13,186 nt of DNA. It comes from Ruminococcus sp. Its GTDB lineage: Bacteria > Bacillota > Clostridia > Oscillospirales > Ruminococcaceae. A program made the translations under genes and the position numbers. The notes below the pieces were generated by a model that was given only the letters and a program-made list of their open reading frames with translations, made no database searches and was not told the DNA's origin. The DNA is taken from the NCBI GenBank assembly GCA_014799765.1, contig JAAVHK010000079.1, positions 1-13,186 of the forward strand. The letters are read 5' to 3'. Positions 1 through 7,702 of this stretch are shown piece by piece; positions within the stretch are counted from its first letter, which is position 1, and every line of letters begins with the position of its first letter.

Positions 1-2176
1 AGAGGGCAGACAGCAGGTAAAAAATTACGTCTTTGAAAAATACGGACGTGACAATGTATCCGAAATAATAGCGTTCGATACATTAAAGGCACGTGCCGGA
101 GTACGTGACGTGGGACGTGTACTGGGTGTGCCGGTCAGACTATGCGACAGTATCGCAAAAAAAATTGAACCTTGCTATACACTCGGAGATGCTCTTGAAA
201 AGTCAACGGAACTGAAAGAGATGTACAATTCCAATCCGGATGTAAGGCGTATAACTGACATTGCTATGAAAATAGAGGGTATGCCACGACACGTAACCAC
301 ACACGCCGCCGGAGTAGTCATTTCGGCGATACCGCTTGCGGATATAGTACCTTTACAGAAAAACGACGATACAATAGTAACACAGTACACAATGACCGTC
401 CTTGAATCGCTTGGACTTCTCAAAATGGATTTTTTAGGTTTACGGAATCTCACAGTAATCCGTGATACCGTCAGGGAGATAAGGAAAATCAATCCGGATT
501 TTGACATAGAAAAAATACCTCTTGACGATAAAAACGTATATTCCATGCTGTCCGCCGGAGATACTGCCGGAGTGTTTCAGTTTGAGAGCGAGGGAATAAC
601 AAAATGTCTCACGGAACTAAGACCCGAACGCCTTGAAGATTTGATAGTAATGCTTTCGCTTTACCGCCCCGGACCTATGAAATCAATACCGCAGTATATA
701 AGAAGTAAAAATAATCCGGATAACGTGAAGTACAAACACCCGCAACTTGAAAGCATACTGTCGGAAACATACGGCTGTATGATATATCAGGAGCAGGTAA
801 TGGAAATATGCCGGAAAATAGCCGGATATTCATACGGTCATGCCGATATAGTCCGGCGTGCTATGGCAAAGAAAAAACATGATGTCATGGCACGTGAACG
901 TGAAAATTTTGTATCCGGAGCGGTGAAAAATGGCATTCCGGAAAAAACAGCGGTTGAAATATTCGACGAGATGATGAATTTTGCCTCATATGCCTTTAAT
1001 AAGTCTCATGCAACGGCATATTCCGTAATATCGTATCAGACTGCTTATCTGAAATGCCACTACTTCGGCTTGTATATGTCGTCGCTTATGTCGAGTATAA
1101 CAAATGCCGATAAACTTTCAGAGTATGTAAATATCTGTCGTGACAATAATACAGAAGTTTTCAGACCTGATATAAACAGGAGTACGAAGAAATTCAGTTG
1201 TTGCGGTAACAGAATATACTTCGGACTTATGGCAGTAAAGAACGTCGGGGAAGGTCTGGCGGAAAAAATAGTCCGTGAAAGGACTACCGGCGGAAATTTC
1301 CGGAGTTTACAGGATTTCATAGAGAGAATGGACAAAAAAGACTTCTCAAAGAAATCGCTTGAATACCTTATTATGTCGGGAGCTTTCGACAGTCTGGGAC
1401 TTAACCGCCGTCAGATGATTGAAAATTATTCCGTTCTTATGGAAAAAACTTCCGGAGACTACGGCGTTATAGACGGTCAGATGAATTTTCTTGACGATAC
1501 TGACACCATTGAAATGAATATAAAAATTCCGTATGTACCGGAATATAACCGGCGTAAGATATTGTTTATGGAAAAGGATTCATGCGGAATATATTTCAGC
1601 GGTAATCCGTTGTCAGAATACAGATATATTCCGGCACTTATGCGGACGGTTGATATAAAGACCTGCTCCGGACTTCCCGACGGTACGGAAGTAAAGCTAC
1701 TGTGCATAGTACAGGGTATGAAGAATCACACCACCAGAAAAGGTGACCGTATGGCATTTCTTGAAATTTCCGACGGTACAGGTACTATCGAAGCAGTGAT
1801 TTTTCCGGAACTTTTCAGCCGGAAATCAGGAGCCGTCAGACAGGATGAAATACTTCTTGTAAGTGCTGAAATATCCGTAAAAGACGACGGGGTTTCCCTT
1901 ATATGCGGTGATATATCCGGTGAAAATGAATTTTCCGGAATAATTCAGAACATGAAACTATGTATAAAAATAAAGTCTCCGGAACTTGAAATTACTGAAA
2001 AAACCGTCCGGAAACTATGCGGAAATTTTTCCGGAAAAACACGTGTAGTTTTTTATCTTACGGACTTAAGGAAAATGATTTCCCCGAAACTCAGACTTTC
2101 ACTTGAAATATCCGCACAGAGTTATGAGGAACTCCGGAAAATATTCCCCGAAAACACTTTCGGACTTATAAAATAA
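1..2176 (+). CDS. dnaE: DNA polymerase III alpha subunit, C-terminal 724 residues (5' truncated)
   Basis: This is the catalytic subunit of the replicative polymerase; it adds dNTPs at the fork. The reading frame is open from base 2, well before the first ATG at 110, and the residues there (KARAGVRDVGRVLGVP) are conserved DnaE palm sequence, so the gene is cut by the window edge. The N-terminal PHP domain and the first two catalytic aspartates lie outside. Visible, numbered from base 2: THAAGVVI near residues 100-107, the third catalytic aspartate in KMDFLGL (D143, codon at 428), the fingers region with YRPGPM and IYQEQVM, a helical HhH-type segment ending in SGAFDSLG, and an OB-fold near residues 560-640 (FLEISDGTGTIEAVIFPE). 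It ends in TAA. The gene is very rich in the word CCGG, unlike pfkA next to it. Identification is secure; the length of the missing part cannot be seen. Confidence 0.97.
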   Translation, partial: EGRQQVKNYVFEKYGRDNVSEIIAFDTLKARAGVRDVGRVLGVPVRLCDSIAKKIEPCYTLGDALEKSTELKEMYNSNPDVRRITDIAMKIEGMPRHVTTHAAGVVISAIPLADIVPLQKNDDTIVTQYTMTVLESLGLLKMDFLGLRNLTVIRDTVREIRKINPDFDIEKIPLDDKNVYSMLSAGDTAGVFQFESEGITKCLTELRPERLEDLIVMLSLYRPGPMKSIPQYIRSKNNPDNVKYKHPQLESILSETYGCMIYQEQVMEICRKIAGYSYGHADIVRRAMAKKKHDVMARERENFVSGAVKNGIPEKTAVEIFDEMMNFASYAFNKSHATAYSVISYQTAYLKCHYFGLYMSSLMSSITNADKLSEYVNICRDNNTEVFRPDINRSTKKFSCCGNRIYFGLMAVKNVGEGLAEKIVRERTTGGNFRSLQDFIERMDKKDFSKKSLEYLIMSGAFDSLGLNRRQMIENYSVLMEKTSGDYGVIDGQMNFLDDTDTIEMNIKIPYVPEYNRRKILFMEKDSCGIYFSGNPLSEYRYIPALMRTVDIKTCSGLPDGTEVKLLCIVQGMKNHTTRKGDRMAFLEISDGTGTIEAVIFPELFSRKSGAVRQDEILLVSAEISVKDDGVSLICGDISGENEFSGIIQNMKLCIKIKSPELEITEKTVRKLCGNFSGKTRVVFYLTDLRKMISPKLRLSLEISAQSYEELRKIFPENTFGLIK

Positions 2177-2205
2177 AAAAATCCGGAAAAATAATCCATA
2201 TGCTA

Positions 2206-2234
2206 TTGACATTTCATGTATAAAGTAGTAAAAT
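2206..2234 (+). promoter_or_regulatory. Sigma-A type promoter of pfkA
   Basis: TTGACA at 2206-2211 and TAAAAT at 2229-2234 are separated by exactly 17 bases, a near-consensus housekeeping promoter. It lies in the gap after the dnaE stop and about 44 bases before the pfkA start, so pfkA can be transcribed independently of dnaE. No operator or riboswitch is evident in the short leader. Confidence 0.85.
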
Positions 2235-2277
2235 ATATATGTATAAAAAATTGCTTGACGCAAAAGGAGAATTTATC

Positions 2278-3240
2278 ATGATAAAGAAAATTGCTGTCCT
2301 CACCAGCGGTGGCGACGCCCCTGGTATGAACGCCGCTGTAAGAGCCGTCGTAAGAACCGCTATAAGCAAGGGTATGGAAGTTTACGGTGTCCACAGAGGT
2401 TATGTGGGACTTCTCACAGGTGACATTTTCCAGATGGACGAAAGAAGCGTAACTGATATTATCCACCGTGGCGGAACAATCCTCTATACCGCAAGATGTA
2501 GCGAGTTCAGAACTGACGAGGGTGTTTCAAAGGCAAGGGCTAAGTGCGAGGAACTCGGCATAGAAGGTCTCGTAGTTATCGGCGGTGACGGTTCTTTCCG
2601 TGGTGCTGCTGACCTGTCTGCTAAAGGTATGCTCTGTATCGGAATCCCTGGTACTATCGATAATGATATTGCCTGCACAGATTATACAATCGGATTCGAT
2701 ACCGCTATGAATACCGCTATGGAACTCGTTGACAAGCTCCGTGATACTTCACAGTCACATGACCGTATTTCAGTAGTAGAGGTAATGGGTAGAGGTGCAG
2801 GACATATCGCAGTAAATACCGGTATCGCCTGCGGTGCTACTGACATAATCACACAGGAAGTACCTTATGACCTTAACGCAATCGCAAATACAATGCTTGC
2901 CAAAAAGGCAAAGGGCAAGGAAAATTTTGTAGTAATCGTTGCCGAGGGCGTAGGACATTCACAGGAAATCGCAAAGGAACTCGAATTACGTACAGGCATT
3001 GAAGCACGTGCCACTATTTTAGGACACGTTCAGCGTGGTGGTAATCCTACACTCCGTGACAGAGTAGAGGCTACAAAAATGGGCAATTATGCCGTTGAAC
3101 TTCTTGAACAGGGTATCGGTAACAGGGTTGTTGCACTGAAAGACAATCAGCTTGTTGATTACGATATTCAGGAAGCACTTGCAATGAAAAAACCTTACGA
3201 CGAAAAACTTCACCGTATGGCTGAAACTATTGCATTCTGA
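2278..3240 (+). CDS. pfkA: ATP-dependent 6-phosphofructokinase
   Basis: It phosphorylates fructose 6-phosphate to fructose 1,6-bisphosphate, the committed step of glycolysis, in the cytoplasm. The 320 residues match the usual bacterial PfkA length of about 320. Visible motifs are the N-terminal glycine loop TSGGDAPGMNAA (9-20), GGDGS (102-106), the catalytic loop PGTIDND (124-130, aspartate D128 as the expected base) and VMGRGAG (169-175). Glycine after the proline in PGTIDND and after the aspartate in GGDGS are the residues seen in ATP-using enzymes rather than pyrophosphate-using ones. I chose the ATG at 2278, preceded by AAAAGGAG. An in-frame ATG at 2239 would add 13 residues not typical of the family and has no ribosome binding site. 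Its codon use (GGT, GGC, CGT) differs from dnaE in the way highly expressed genes usually do. Confidence 0.97.
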   Translation: MIKKIAVLTSGGDAPGMNAAVRAVVRTAISKGMEVYGVHRGYVGLLTGDIFQMDERSVTDIIHRGGTILYTARCSEFRTDEGVSKARAKCEELGIEGLVVIGGDGSFRGAADLSAKGMLCIGIPGTIDNDIACTDYTIGFDTAMNTAMELVDKLRDTSQSHDRISVVEVMGRGAGHIAVNTGIACGATDIITQEVPYDLNAIANTMLAKKAKGKENFVVIVAEGVGHSQEIAKELELRTGIEARATILGHVQRGGNPTLRDRVEATKMGNYAVELLEQGIGNRVVALKDNQLVDYDIQEALAMKKPYDEKLHRMAETIAF

Positions 3241-3250
3241 TTAAAAAAAC

Positions 3251-3287
3251 AAACCGCTTGCTTTTTTACGGAGCAGGCGGTTTTTTT
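3251..3287. terminator. Bidirectional intrinsic terminator between pfkA and the S1 gene
   Basis: An 11-bp stem (3251-3261 with 3273-3283, one G-U pair) is followed on the + strand by TTTTTTT and preceded by an A-rich tract that gives GTTTTTTT on the - strand. It sits 10 bases after the pfkA stop and 16 bases beyond the stop of the convergent S1 gene, so it probably serves both. Confidence 0.93.
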
Positions 3288-3299
3288 GTATTTCGTATG

Positions 3300-4202
3300 T
3301 TAAAATTCGCTTATAATTTTTTTCGGTGAACAGTCCGTAGAATAGCACCAGCGTGAAATTTTACCGGATTCCTGATAATATTGTATCGGTTTTGCGGTTG
3401 GTAAGTCCTCGCACGTATCGACTATTATTAACTTTACTTTCATTTTTTCGGGGATAATCGCCTTGACATATACGCTTACCGACTGACCGGCTTTAATATC
3501 GTCACGGGGTTCAGCAAGTCCGGCAAGATTAGGTGTCAATTCAACGAAAATTCCGTAATCCTCTACAGACCGCACTATACCGGAAACAGTTTCGCCAGCC
3601 TCGAATAATTCGGCATTCTGTTCCCACGTACCGAGTAATTCCTTATGCGTGAGGAAAATTCTGTCATCCTCACGGTACTTCACAACGGCATGAATAAAAT
3701 CGCCGTTCCTGAAACGGTCAGAGGGGTGGGATATTCTCGAAACGGATATAGCATCTATCGGGATAAGCGACGGTATACCACAACCGATATCGACGAAACA
3801 ACCGAACTGTTCAAGATGAGTTATTCTTGCGTCGATAATCTCGCCGGAAGATAGTTTGTTTATGTAGTTTTCCATACATTCTTCCTGAGCTGATTTTCTG
3901 GACAGAGTTATATTATCGCCGTCTATGCCGGTTACTTTAAAGCATACAATTTTATTCACTCTTGAAATAAGTGCAATGTCACGGGTTGAACCGTCCTCGA
4001 TACCTATAGCACCCTCAGTACGTGGTATAACGCCCTTACCGCAAGGAAGGTCTATAATAAGATTGTGTGAGCTGTCACATACAGCCACCCTTGCTTCAAG
4101 AATTATACCGTTTTCCATAGCCTCAGCGAGACCTTCATATGAAGAAATATACTTCTGATTTTCGGCAGTTCTGAAAAAACTGCCCTCTGGTTTATAAATC
4201 AT
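3300..4202 (-). CDS. Protein with three S1-type RNA-binding domains
   Basis: A 300-residue cytoplasmic protein with three S1-like OB-fold segments at roughly residues 32-104, 120-186 and 204-262. The second and third are clearest: GEIIDARITHLEQFGCFVDIG and GETVSGIVRSVEDYGIFVEL have the S1 pattern of a Gly at the start, then an aromatic-Gly pair and a hydrophobic strand. The first is more divergent. S1 repeats bind single-stranded RNA, as in ribosomal protein S1, but this protein is shorter than the usual S1 of Firmicutes and has no extra enzymatic domain. A role in translation or RNA handling is inferred only. The start ATG is preceded by GGAGG seven bases upstream. It is convergent with pfkA and follows the small gene at 4303-4659 on the same strand, separated by about 100 bases holding a hairpin. 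Confidence 0.85.
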   Translation of the reverse strand: MIYKPEGSFFRTAENQKYISSYEGLAEAMENGIILEARVAVCDSSHNLIIDLPCGKGVIPRTEGAIGIEDGSTRDIALISRVNKIVCFKVTGIDGDNITLSRKSAQEECMENYINKLSSGEIIDARITHLEQFGCFVDIGCGIPSLIPIDAISVSRISHPSDRFRNGDFIHAVVKYREDDRIFLTHKELLGTWEQNAELFEAGETVSGIVRSVEDYGIFVELTPNLAGLAEPRDDIKAGQSVSVYVKAIIPEKMKVKLIIVDTCEDLPTAKPIQYYQESGKISRWCYSTDCSPKKIISEF

Positions 4203-4266
4203 AATTTTTACCTCCGTAAATTCGTAACTGAATAATAATAATTATGCGGTTGCAGTGAGATTTATT

Positions 4267-4294
4267 CCGGAGAAGTATTAAAATACCTCTCCGG
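4267..4294 (-). other. Imperfect hairpin between the 118-aa gene and the S1 gene
   Basis: A 12-bp inverted repeat (4267-4278 with 4283-4294, one A/C mismatch, loop of four) begins eight bases past the stop of the upstream - strand gene. It lacks a run of Ts on either strand, so it may be an mRNA-stabilising or processing hairpin or a weak terminator rather than a strong one. Confidence 0.5.
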
Positions 4295-4302
4295 TGTGAA
4301 AT

Positions 4303-4659
4303 TCAGCGTGACATTCTTTCACGGATATTAAGACCACCCATAGCATTGAGGACGGATTTTACATTGTCTGACTGTTCGTCCTCGCACATGATGTAGGCGG
4401 TAGTATTCCGACGGCGTTCGTGTTCGGGTATGACATCTTCAGTTGCCGGATATTCCATGATACCGGTACAGTAGTTGTAACTGGTAACGGCAGTAGGAAG
4501 TAAAGTCCATACAGTACCGTTGCGAAGTCTGACCGCTTCTTCTGAAGATTTGTTGTAAACCATATTCGCCGATTTTACCGGCACGCTTTCACGCACACGA
4601 TGTATGGCAGATTCCGCCAGCTCCGGAGTTTCAAACTCTGCTGAAATTCTTGTAATCAT
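4303..4659 (-). CDS. Small uncharacterised protein, 118 residues
   Basis: I do not recognise this family. The protein begins MITRISAEFETPELAESAIHR, a strand then a helix, and ends with a second strand and helix (TAYIMCEDEQSDNVKSVLNAMGG, split here by position near residues 84-109). That is compatible with a small ferredoxin-like alpha/beta fold of the sort found in short stress-associated proteins, but this is only an impression. It has no signal peptide or membrane segment. The start ATG at 4659 is preceded by AGAAAGGA about ten bases upstream. An upstream in-frame ATG at 4743 lacks a ribosome binding site and would run through the divergent promoter, so it was not used. No convincing promoter was found for it. 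Confidence 0.7.
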   Translation of the reverse strand: MITRISAEFETPELAESAIHRVRESVPVKSANMVYNKSSEEAVRLRNGTVWTLLPTAVTSYNYCTGIMEYPATEDVIPEHERRRNTTAYIMCEDEQSDNVKSVLNAMGGLNIRERMSR

Positions 4660-4731
4660 AATAACATTTTCCTTTCTGTTTGTCAACTTTAAATTATTTT
4701 CTGCACGTAATAAAAAAATATTCGCAGGGTC

Positions 4732-4760
4732 TTGATTTGGCATAATTTTTGAGTTATAAT
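4732..4760 (+). promoter_or_regulatory. Sigma-A type promoter of the DUF951-prfA operon
   Basis: TTGATT at 4732-4737 and a perfect TATAAT at 4755-4760 are spaced by 17 bases. Transcription would begin near 4767, about 30 bases before the GTG start of the DUF951 gene. It drives a block of five same-strand genes with no terminator before 9101. Confidence 0.88.
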
Positions 4761-4780
4761 AAAATGTAAAGACTTTTTAA

Positions 4781-4790
4781 AAAGGCGGTG
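4781..4790 (+). promoter_or_regulatory. Ribosome binding site deciding the DUF951 start
   Basis: AAAGGCGGTG differs from the ideal AAAGGAGGTG at one base. A GTG in frame at 4788 lies inside this site, so it cannot be the start it serves. The GTG at 4797, six bases downstream, is well placed. Confidence 0.8.
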
Positions 4791-4796
4791 CGTATC

Positions 4797-4994
4797 GTGG
4801 ATATAAGACCTTGTGACATTCTTACAATGAAAAAAAATCATCCGTGCGGAGCAAATGAAATGTATGTCATCCGTGCCGGAATGGATTTCCGGTTAAGATG
4901 CGTTAAGTGTTCACGTGAATTTATGGTTGCAAGAAACAAGATTGAAAAAAATATAAAAAAAGTCAGCAGAAATGAGGAATCCGGAAATGTTTGA
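4797..4994 (+). CDS. DUF951 family small protein
   Basis: A 65-residue protein matching the DUF951 pattern as I know it: an N-terminal MDIRxxDI, then KKNHPCG with a cysteine at 16, and RAGMDFRLRCVKC with cysteines at 35 and 38. The cysteine layout suggests a metal-binding or compact beta fold, which is inference; the family has no established function to my knowledge. Start is the GTG at 4797, because the family begins MDIR and the ribosome binding site fits it. The final eight bases overlap the start of prfA, so the two proteins are probably translationally coupled and expressed together. Confidence 0.85.
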   Translation: MDIRPCDILTMKKNHPCGANEMYVIRAGMDFRLRCVKCSREFMVARNKIEKNIKKVSRNEESGNV

Positions 4995-6057
4995 TAAACT
5001 CGAAGCTATGGAACAGAAATACATTGAAATAAGCGAAAGACTTTCACAGCCGGATATTGTAAATGATAATACCTTGTATACACAGTCAATGAAAGACTTC
5101 AAAAATTTAACGCCTGTTATAGAAAAATACCGTGAGTATAAAAAATTCCGTGATTCATTCGACGAGGCAAGGGAATTACTTGAAGAATCCGGTATTGAAA
5201 AGGATTTCAGGGAAATGGCACAGTTGCAATATGACGAATCCCGTGAGGCTATGGAAAATATCGCACAGGAACTTAAAGTATTATTGTTACCGAAAGACCC
5301 CGACGACGACAAAAACGTTATAATTGAAATACGTGGCGGAGCAGGTGGCGAAGAAGCGTCACTTTTTGCAAATTCGCTGTACAGAATGTATACTATGTAT
5401 GCGGAATCTAAAGGCTGGAAACAGGAAATTTTAAATTCAAATCCGACTGAATTGGGCGGTTACAAGGAAATAAGTTTTTCAATAATCGGTGACGGTGCGT
5501 ACTCCCGACTTAAATACGAAAGCGGTGTACACCGTGTGCAGAGAGTACCGGAAACAGAATCACAGGGGCGAATCCATACAAGTACAGTTACAGTTGCGGT
5601 ACTCGTCGAGGCTGACGACGTGGAACTTGAAATCAATCCCACAGACCTTAAAATAGATGTTTTCCGGTCAAGCGGTGCAGGCGGTCAGAAAGTAAACAAG
5701 ACTGAATCAGCGGTAAGAATTACCTATTTACCGACTAATGTTGTAGTGGAATGTCAGGACGAAAGAAGCCAGTACAAAAACAAGGACAAAGCTATGAAAA
5801 TTCTGCGTTCACGTATTTATGAGACCATGCAGAAAGAACAGAATGAAAAAATAGCCTCTGAACGTAAAATGCAGGTTGGTACAGGTGACCGTTCCGAACG
5901 TATACGGACGTACAATTTTCCACAGGGCAGACTTACTGACCACCGTATAAATCTGACGATATATCGCCTTGAAGACGTCATGAACGGCAACATTGACGAA
6001 ATTATTGACGCTCTCGCCACGGCCGACCAGACTGCAAAACTCATGGGACAGGAGTAA
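4987..6057 (+). CDS. prfA: Peptide chain release factor 1
   Basis: RF1 recognises UAA and UAG in the ribosomal A site and triggers hydrolysis of peptidyl-tRNA. With the start at 4987 the protein has 356 residues, the normal size. The anticodon-mimicking PxT motif of RF1 is present as PET (188-190, in RVPETESQGRIHTS), and the catalytic GGQ is at 232-234 (SSGAGGQKVNKTESAVR). The N-terminal helical domain and the DxKDKAM helix region are intact. I chose the ATG at 4987 because the family starts MFDKLE and GAGGA lies upstream; an ATG at 4972 would add five residues. It overlaps the DUF951 stop by eight bases. The methyltransferase gene prmC, which modifies the GGQ glutamine and is often next to prfA, is not here. 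Confidence 0.97.
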   Translation: MFDKLEAMEQKYIEISERLSQPDIVNDNTLYTQSMKDFKNLTPVIEKYREYKKFRDSFDEARELLEESGIEKDFREMAQLQYDESREAMENIAQELKVLLLPKDPDDDKNVIIEIRGGAGGEEASLFANSLYRMYTMYAESKGWKQEILNSNPTELGGYKEISFSIIGDGAYSRLKYESGVHRVQRVPETESQGRIHTSTVTVAVLVEADDVELEINPTDLKIDVFRSSGAGGQKVNKTESAVRITYLPTNVVVECQDERSQYKNKDKAMKILRSRIYETMQKEQNEKIASERKMQVGTGDRSERIRTYNFPQGRLTDHRINLTIYRLEDVMNGNIDEIIDALATADQTAKLMGQE

Positions 6058-6062
6058 TTTTA

Positions 6063-7070
6063 ATGGAAACTTTATTACTTGACGAAAATCAGCTTGATAT
6101 AGCGGTAAAATTAATCACATCCGGCGAAGTAGTCGGCATACCGACGGAAACGGTTTACGGACTGGGGGCAGACGCTTCAAATGAAAATGCCGTCCGGAAA
6201 ATATTTCAGGCGAAAGGCAGACCGGCTGACAATCCCTTGATAGTACATCTTGCGGATTTTTCGGAGGCTGAAAAATATACAAGATATATACCGGAAATTG
6301 CCCGCAAACTCGCTGAAAAATTCATGCCGGGGGCGTTGACTATAGTGCTTCCGAAAAATGAGAAGATACCTCTTGTGACTTCCGGCGGATTGGATACGGT
6401 AGGTATAAGAGTACCGGCACACCCTGTAATGCACCGGCTTATAGAGCTTACCGGCAGACCTGTTTCAGCACCGTCGGCGAATAAATCGGGCTATCCAAGT
6501 CCCACGACGGCACAGCACGTCATGAGGGATATGGACGGAATTATACCGGCTGTCATAGACGGCGGTGAATGTCAGTACGGCGTTGAATCAACTGTGATTT
6601 CCGTAGAAAATGAAGACACCGTCCGGATTTTAAGACCAGGTTGTATAACGCCGGAAATGTTAGGTACGGTCAGCGGAAATGTAATCGTCGATAAGGCGGT
6701 ACTTGAAGGGCTTGAAACAGGCGAAAAAGCCAGTTCCCCCGGAATGAAGTATAAACATTATTCGCCGTCGGCTGATATAGTTATGATTGAATCTGATTTG
6801 GAAAAATTTACTGAATACGTCGGGGAAAATTACGGCGAGGGTATATACTGTCTTATTTTCGACGGCGACAGGGAAAATTTTCCGTACAGATACATGACAT
6901 ACGGTAAAGACAGTCAGGAGCAGGCACAGCAGATATTCCGGCGGTTACGTGAATTAGATGACTGTCACGCCGTCAGGGTGTATGTGCGGTCACCGGAAAA
7001 ATCCGGTGTAGGACTGGCGGTATATAACAGATTAATCCGTTCAGCCGGTTTCGAGGTGATACGCTTATGA
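6063..7070 (+). CDS. L-threonylcarbamoyladenylate synthase (Sua5/YwlC type)
   Basis: It makes threonylcarbamoyl-AMP from threonine, bicarbonate and ATP, the first step of the universal t6A37 modification in tRNAs that read ANN codons. The 335 residues comprise a YrdC domain (about 1-205) and a Sua5 C-terminal domain (about 225-335), so this is the long form, not the short TsaC. Visible motifs are PTETVYGLG (27-35), KGRPADNPL (51-59), SAPSANKSG (135-143) and the linker signature SPGMKYKHYSP (225-235). The ribosome binding site is CAGGAG within the end of prfA, five bases before the start. The last four bases overlap coaE as ATGA. The link to prfA is conserved in Firmicutes and puts tRNA modification with translation termination. 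Confidence 0.95.
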   Translation: METLLLDENQLDIAVKLITSGEVVGIPTETVYGLGADASNENAVRKIFQAKGRPADNPLIVHLADFSEAEKYTRYIPEIARKLAEKFMPGALTIVLPKNEKIPLVTSGGLDTVGIRVPAHPVMHRLIELTGRPVSAPSANKSGYPSPTTAQHVMRDMDGIIPAVIDGGECQYGVESTVISVENEDTVRILRPGCITPEMLGTVSGNVIVDKAVLEGLETGEKASSPGMKYKHYSPSADIVMIESDLEKFTEYVGENYGEGIYCLIFDGDRENFPYRYMTYGKDSQEQAQQIFRRLRELDDCHAVRVYVRSPEKSGVGLAVYNRLIRSAGFEVIRL

Positions 7071-7681
7071 GGGATTATATTGTAACAGGGCTTACAGGTC
7101 AGACAGGTGCCGGAAAAAGTACAATTTCGGCTATATTCAGGGAAAAAGGCTTCTGTATAATAGATGCCGATATAATAGCCCGTCAGGTAGTCGGGAGGGG
7201 AAAACCATGTCTTTCTGAAATAGTCCGGACTTTCGGCGAGGAAATTATTGACGATAACGGAAATCTTTACAGAAAAAAACTTGCTGAAATAGTATTTTCC
7301 GACAGACAAAGCCTCAAAAAACTTGATAACATAACGTATCCGTATATAGTAAAAGAAATATCGGATAATATAGACCGTCTTGTATTACAGGGAAATAAGC
7401 TGATACTTCTTGACGCTCCGACGCTTTTCAAGAGTAAAGCGGATAAGTTTTGTGACGTAATAGTTTCGGTACTGGCACAGGCGGAAGTACGTAAGAAAAG
7501 GATAATCATACGTGACGGTCTGACACCGGAGCAGGCACAGAATCGTATGAACTCACAGCACAATGACGAATTTTTTATTGAAAATTCCGACTATATTATA
7601 AATAATAACGGCTCACCGGACGAACTCGGCAAAGAAGTAAATGAAATTGCCGGTAAAATTCAGGGGCTGTTATCAGAATAA
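7067..7681 (+). CDS. coaE: Dephospho-CoA kinase
   Basis: It phosphorylates the 3'-hydroxyl of dephospho-CoA, the last step of coenzyme A synthesis. The 204 residues match the family. Visible: P-loop GQTGAGKST (11-19), IIDADIIAR (31-39) for the substrate aspartate, LLDAPTLFKS (114-123) and RMNSQ (160-164) in the lid/base-binding region. In most homologues a His-Pro pair follows the second helix (often THPxI); here it is TYPYI at 90-94, a small departure that may be lineage-specific. Start ATG overlaps the stop of the preceding gene by four bases, indicating coupled translation in the operon. Confidence 0.95.
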   Translation: MRDYIVTGLTGQTGAGKSTISAIFREKGFCIIDADIIARQVVGRGKPCLSEIVRTFGEEIIDDNGNLYRKKLAEIVFSDRQSLKKLDNITYPYIVKEISDNIDRLVLQGNKLILLDAPTLFKSKADKFCDVIVSVLAQAEVRKKRIIIRDGLTPEQAQNRMNSQHNDEFFIENSDYIINNNGSPDELGKEVNEIAGKIQGLLSE

Positions 7682-7702
7682 ATTTCAAAAAGGAGTGTTT
7701 TT

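Noticed and set aside
175..546. 123-residue open frame antisense to dnaE
   Set aside because: The + strand carries clear DnaE motifs through this interval; the antisense product is serine-rich and unrecognisable.
2239..2277. Extended N-terminus of pfkA
   Set aside because: It lies between the promoter and a good ribosome binding site and is not part of known PfkA proteins.
4658..4686. TTGACA-17-TATTAT on the - strand just at the start of the 118-residue gene
   Set aside because: The -10 hexamer overlaps the ATG, so transcription would start inside the coding region and lose the start codon; probably chance, or for an unknown shorter product.
4303..4743. Longer 146-residue version of the small - strand gene
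   Set aside because: The ATG at 4743 has no ribosome binding site and the added segment lies across the divergent promoter; the ATG at 4659 has AGAAAGGA upstream.
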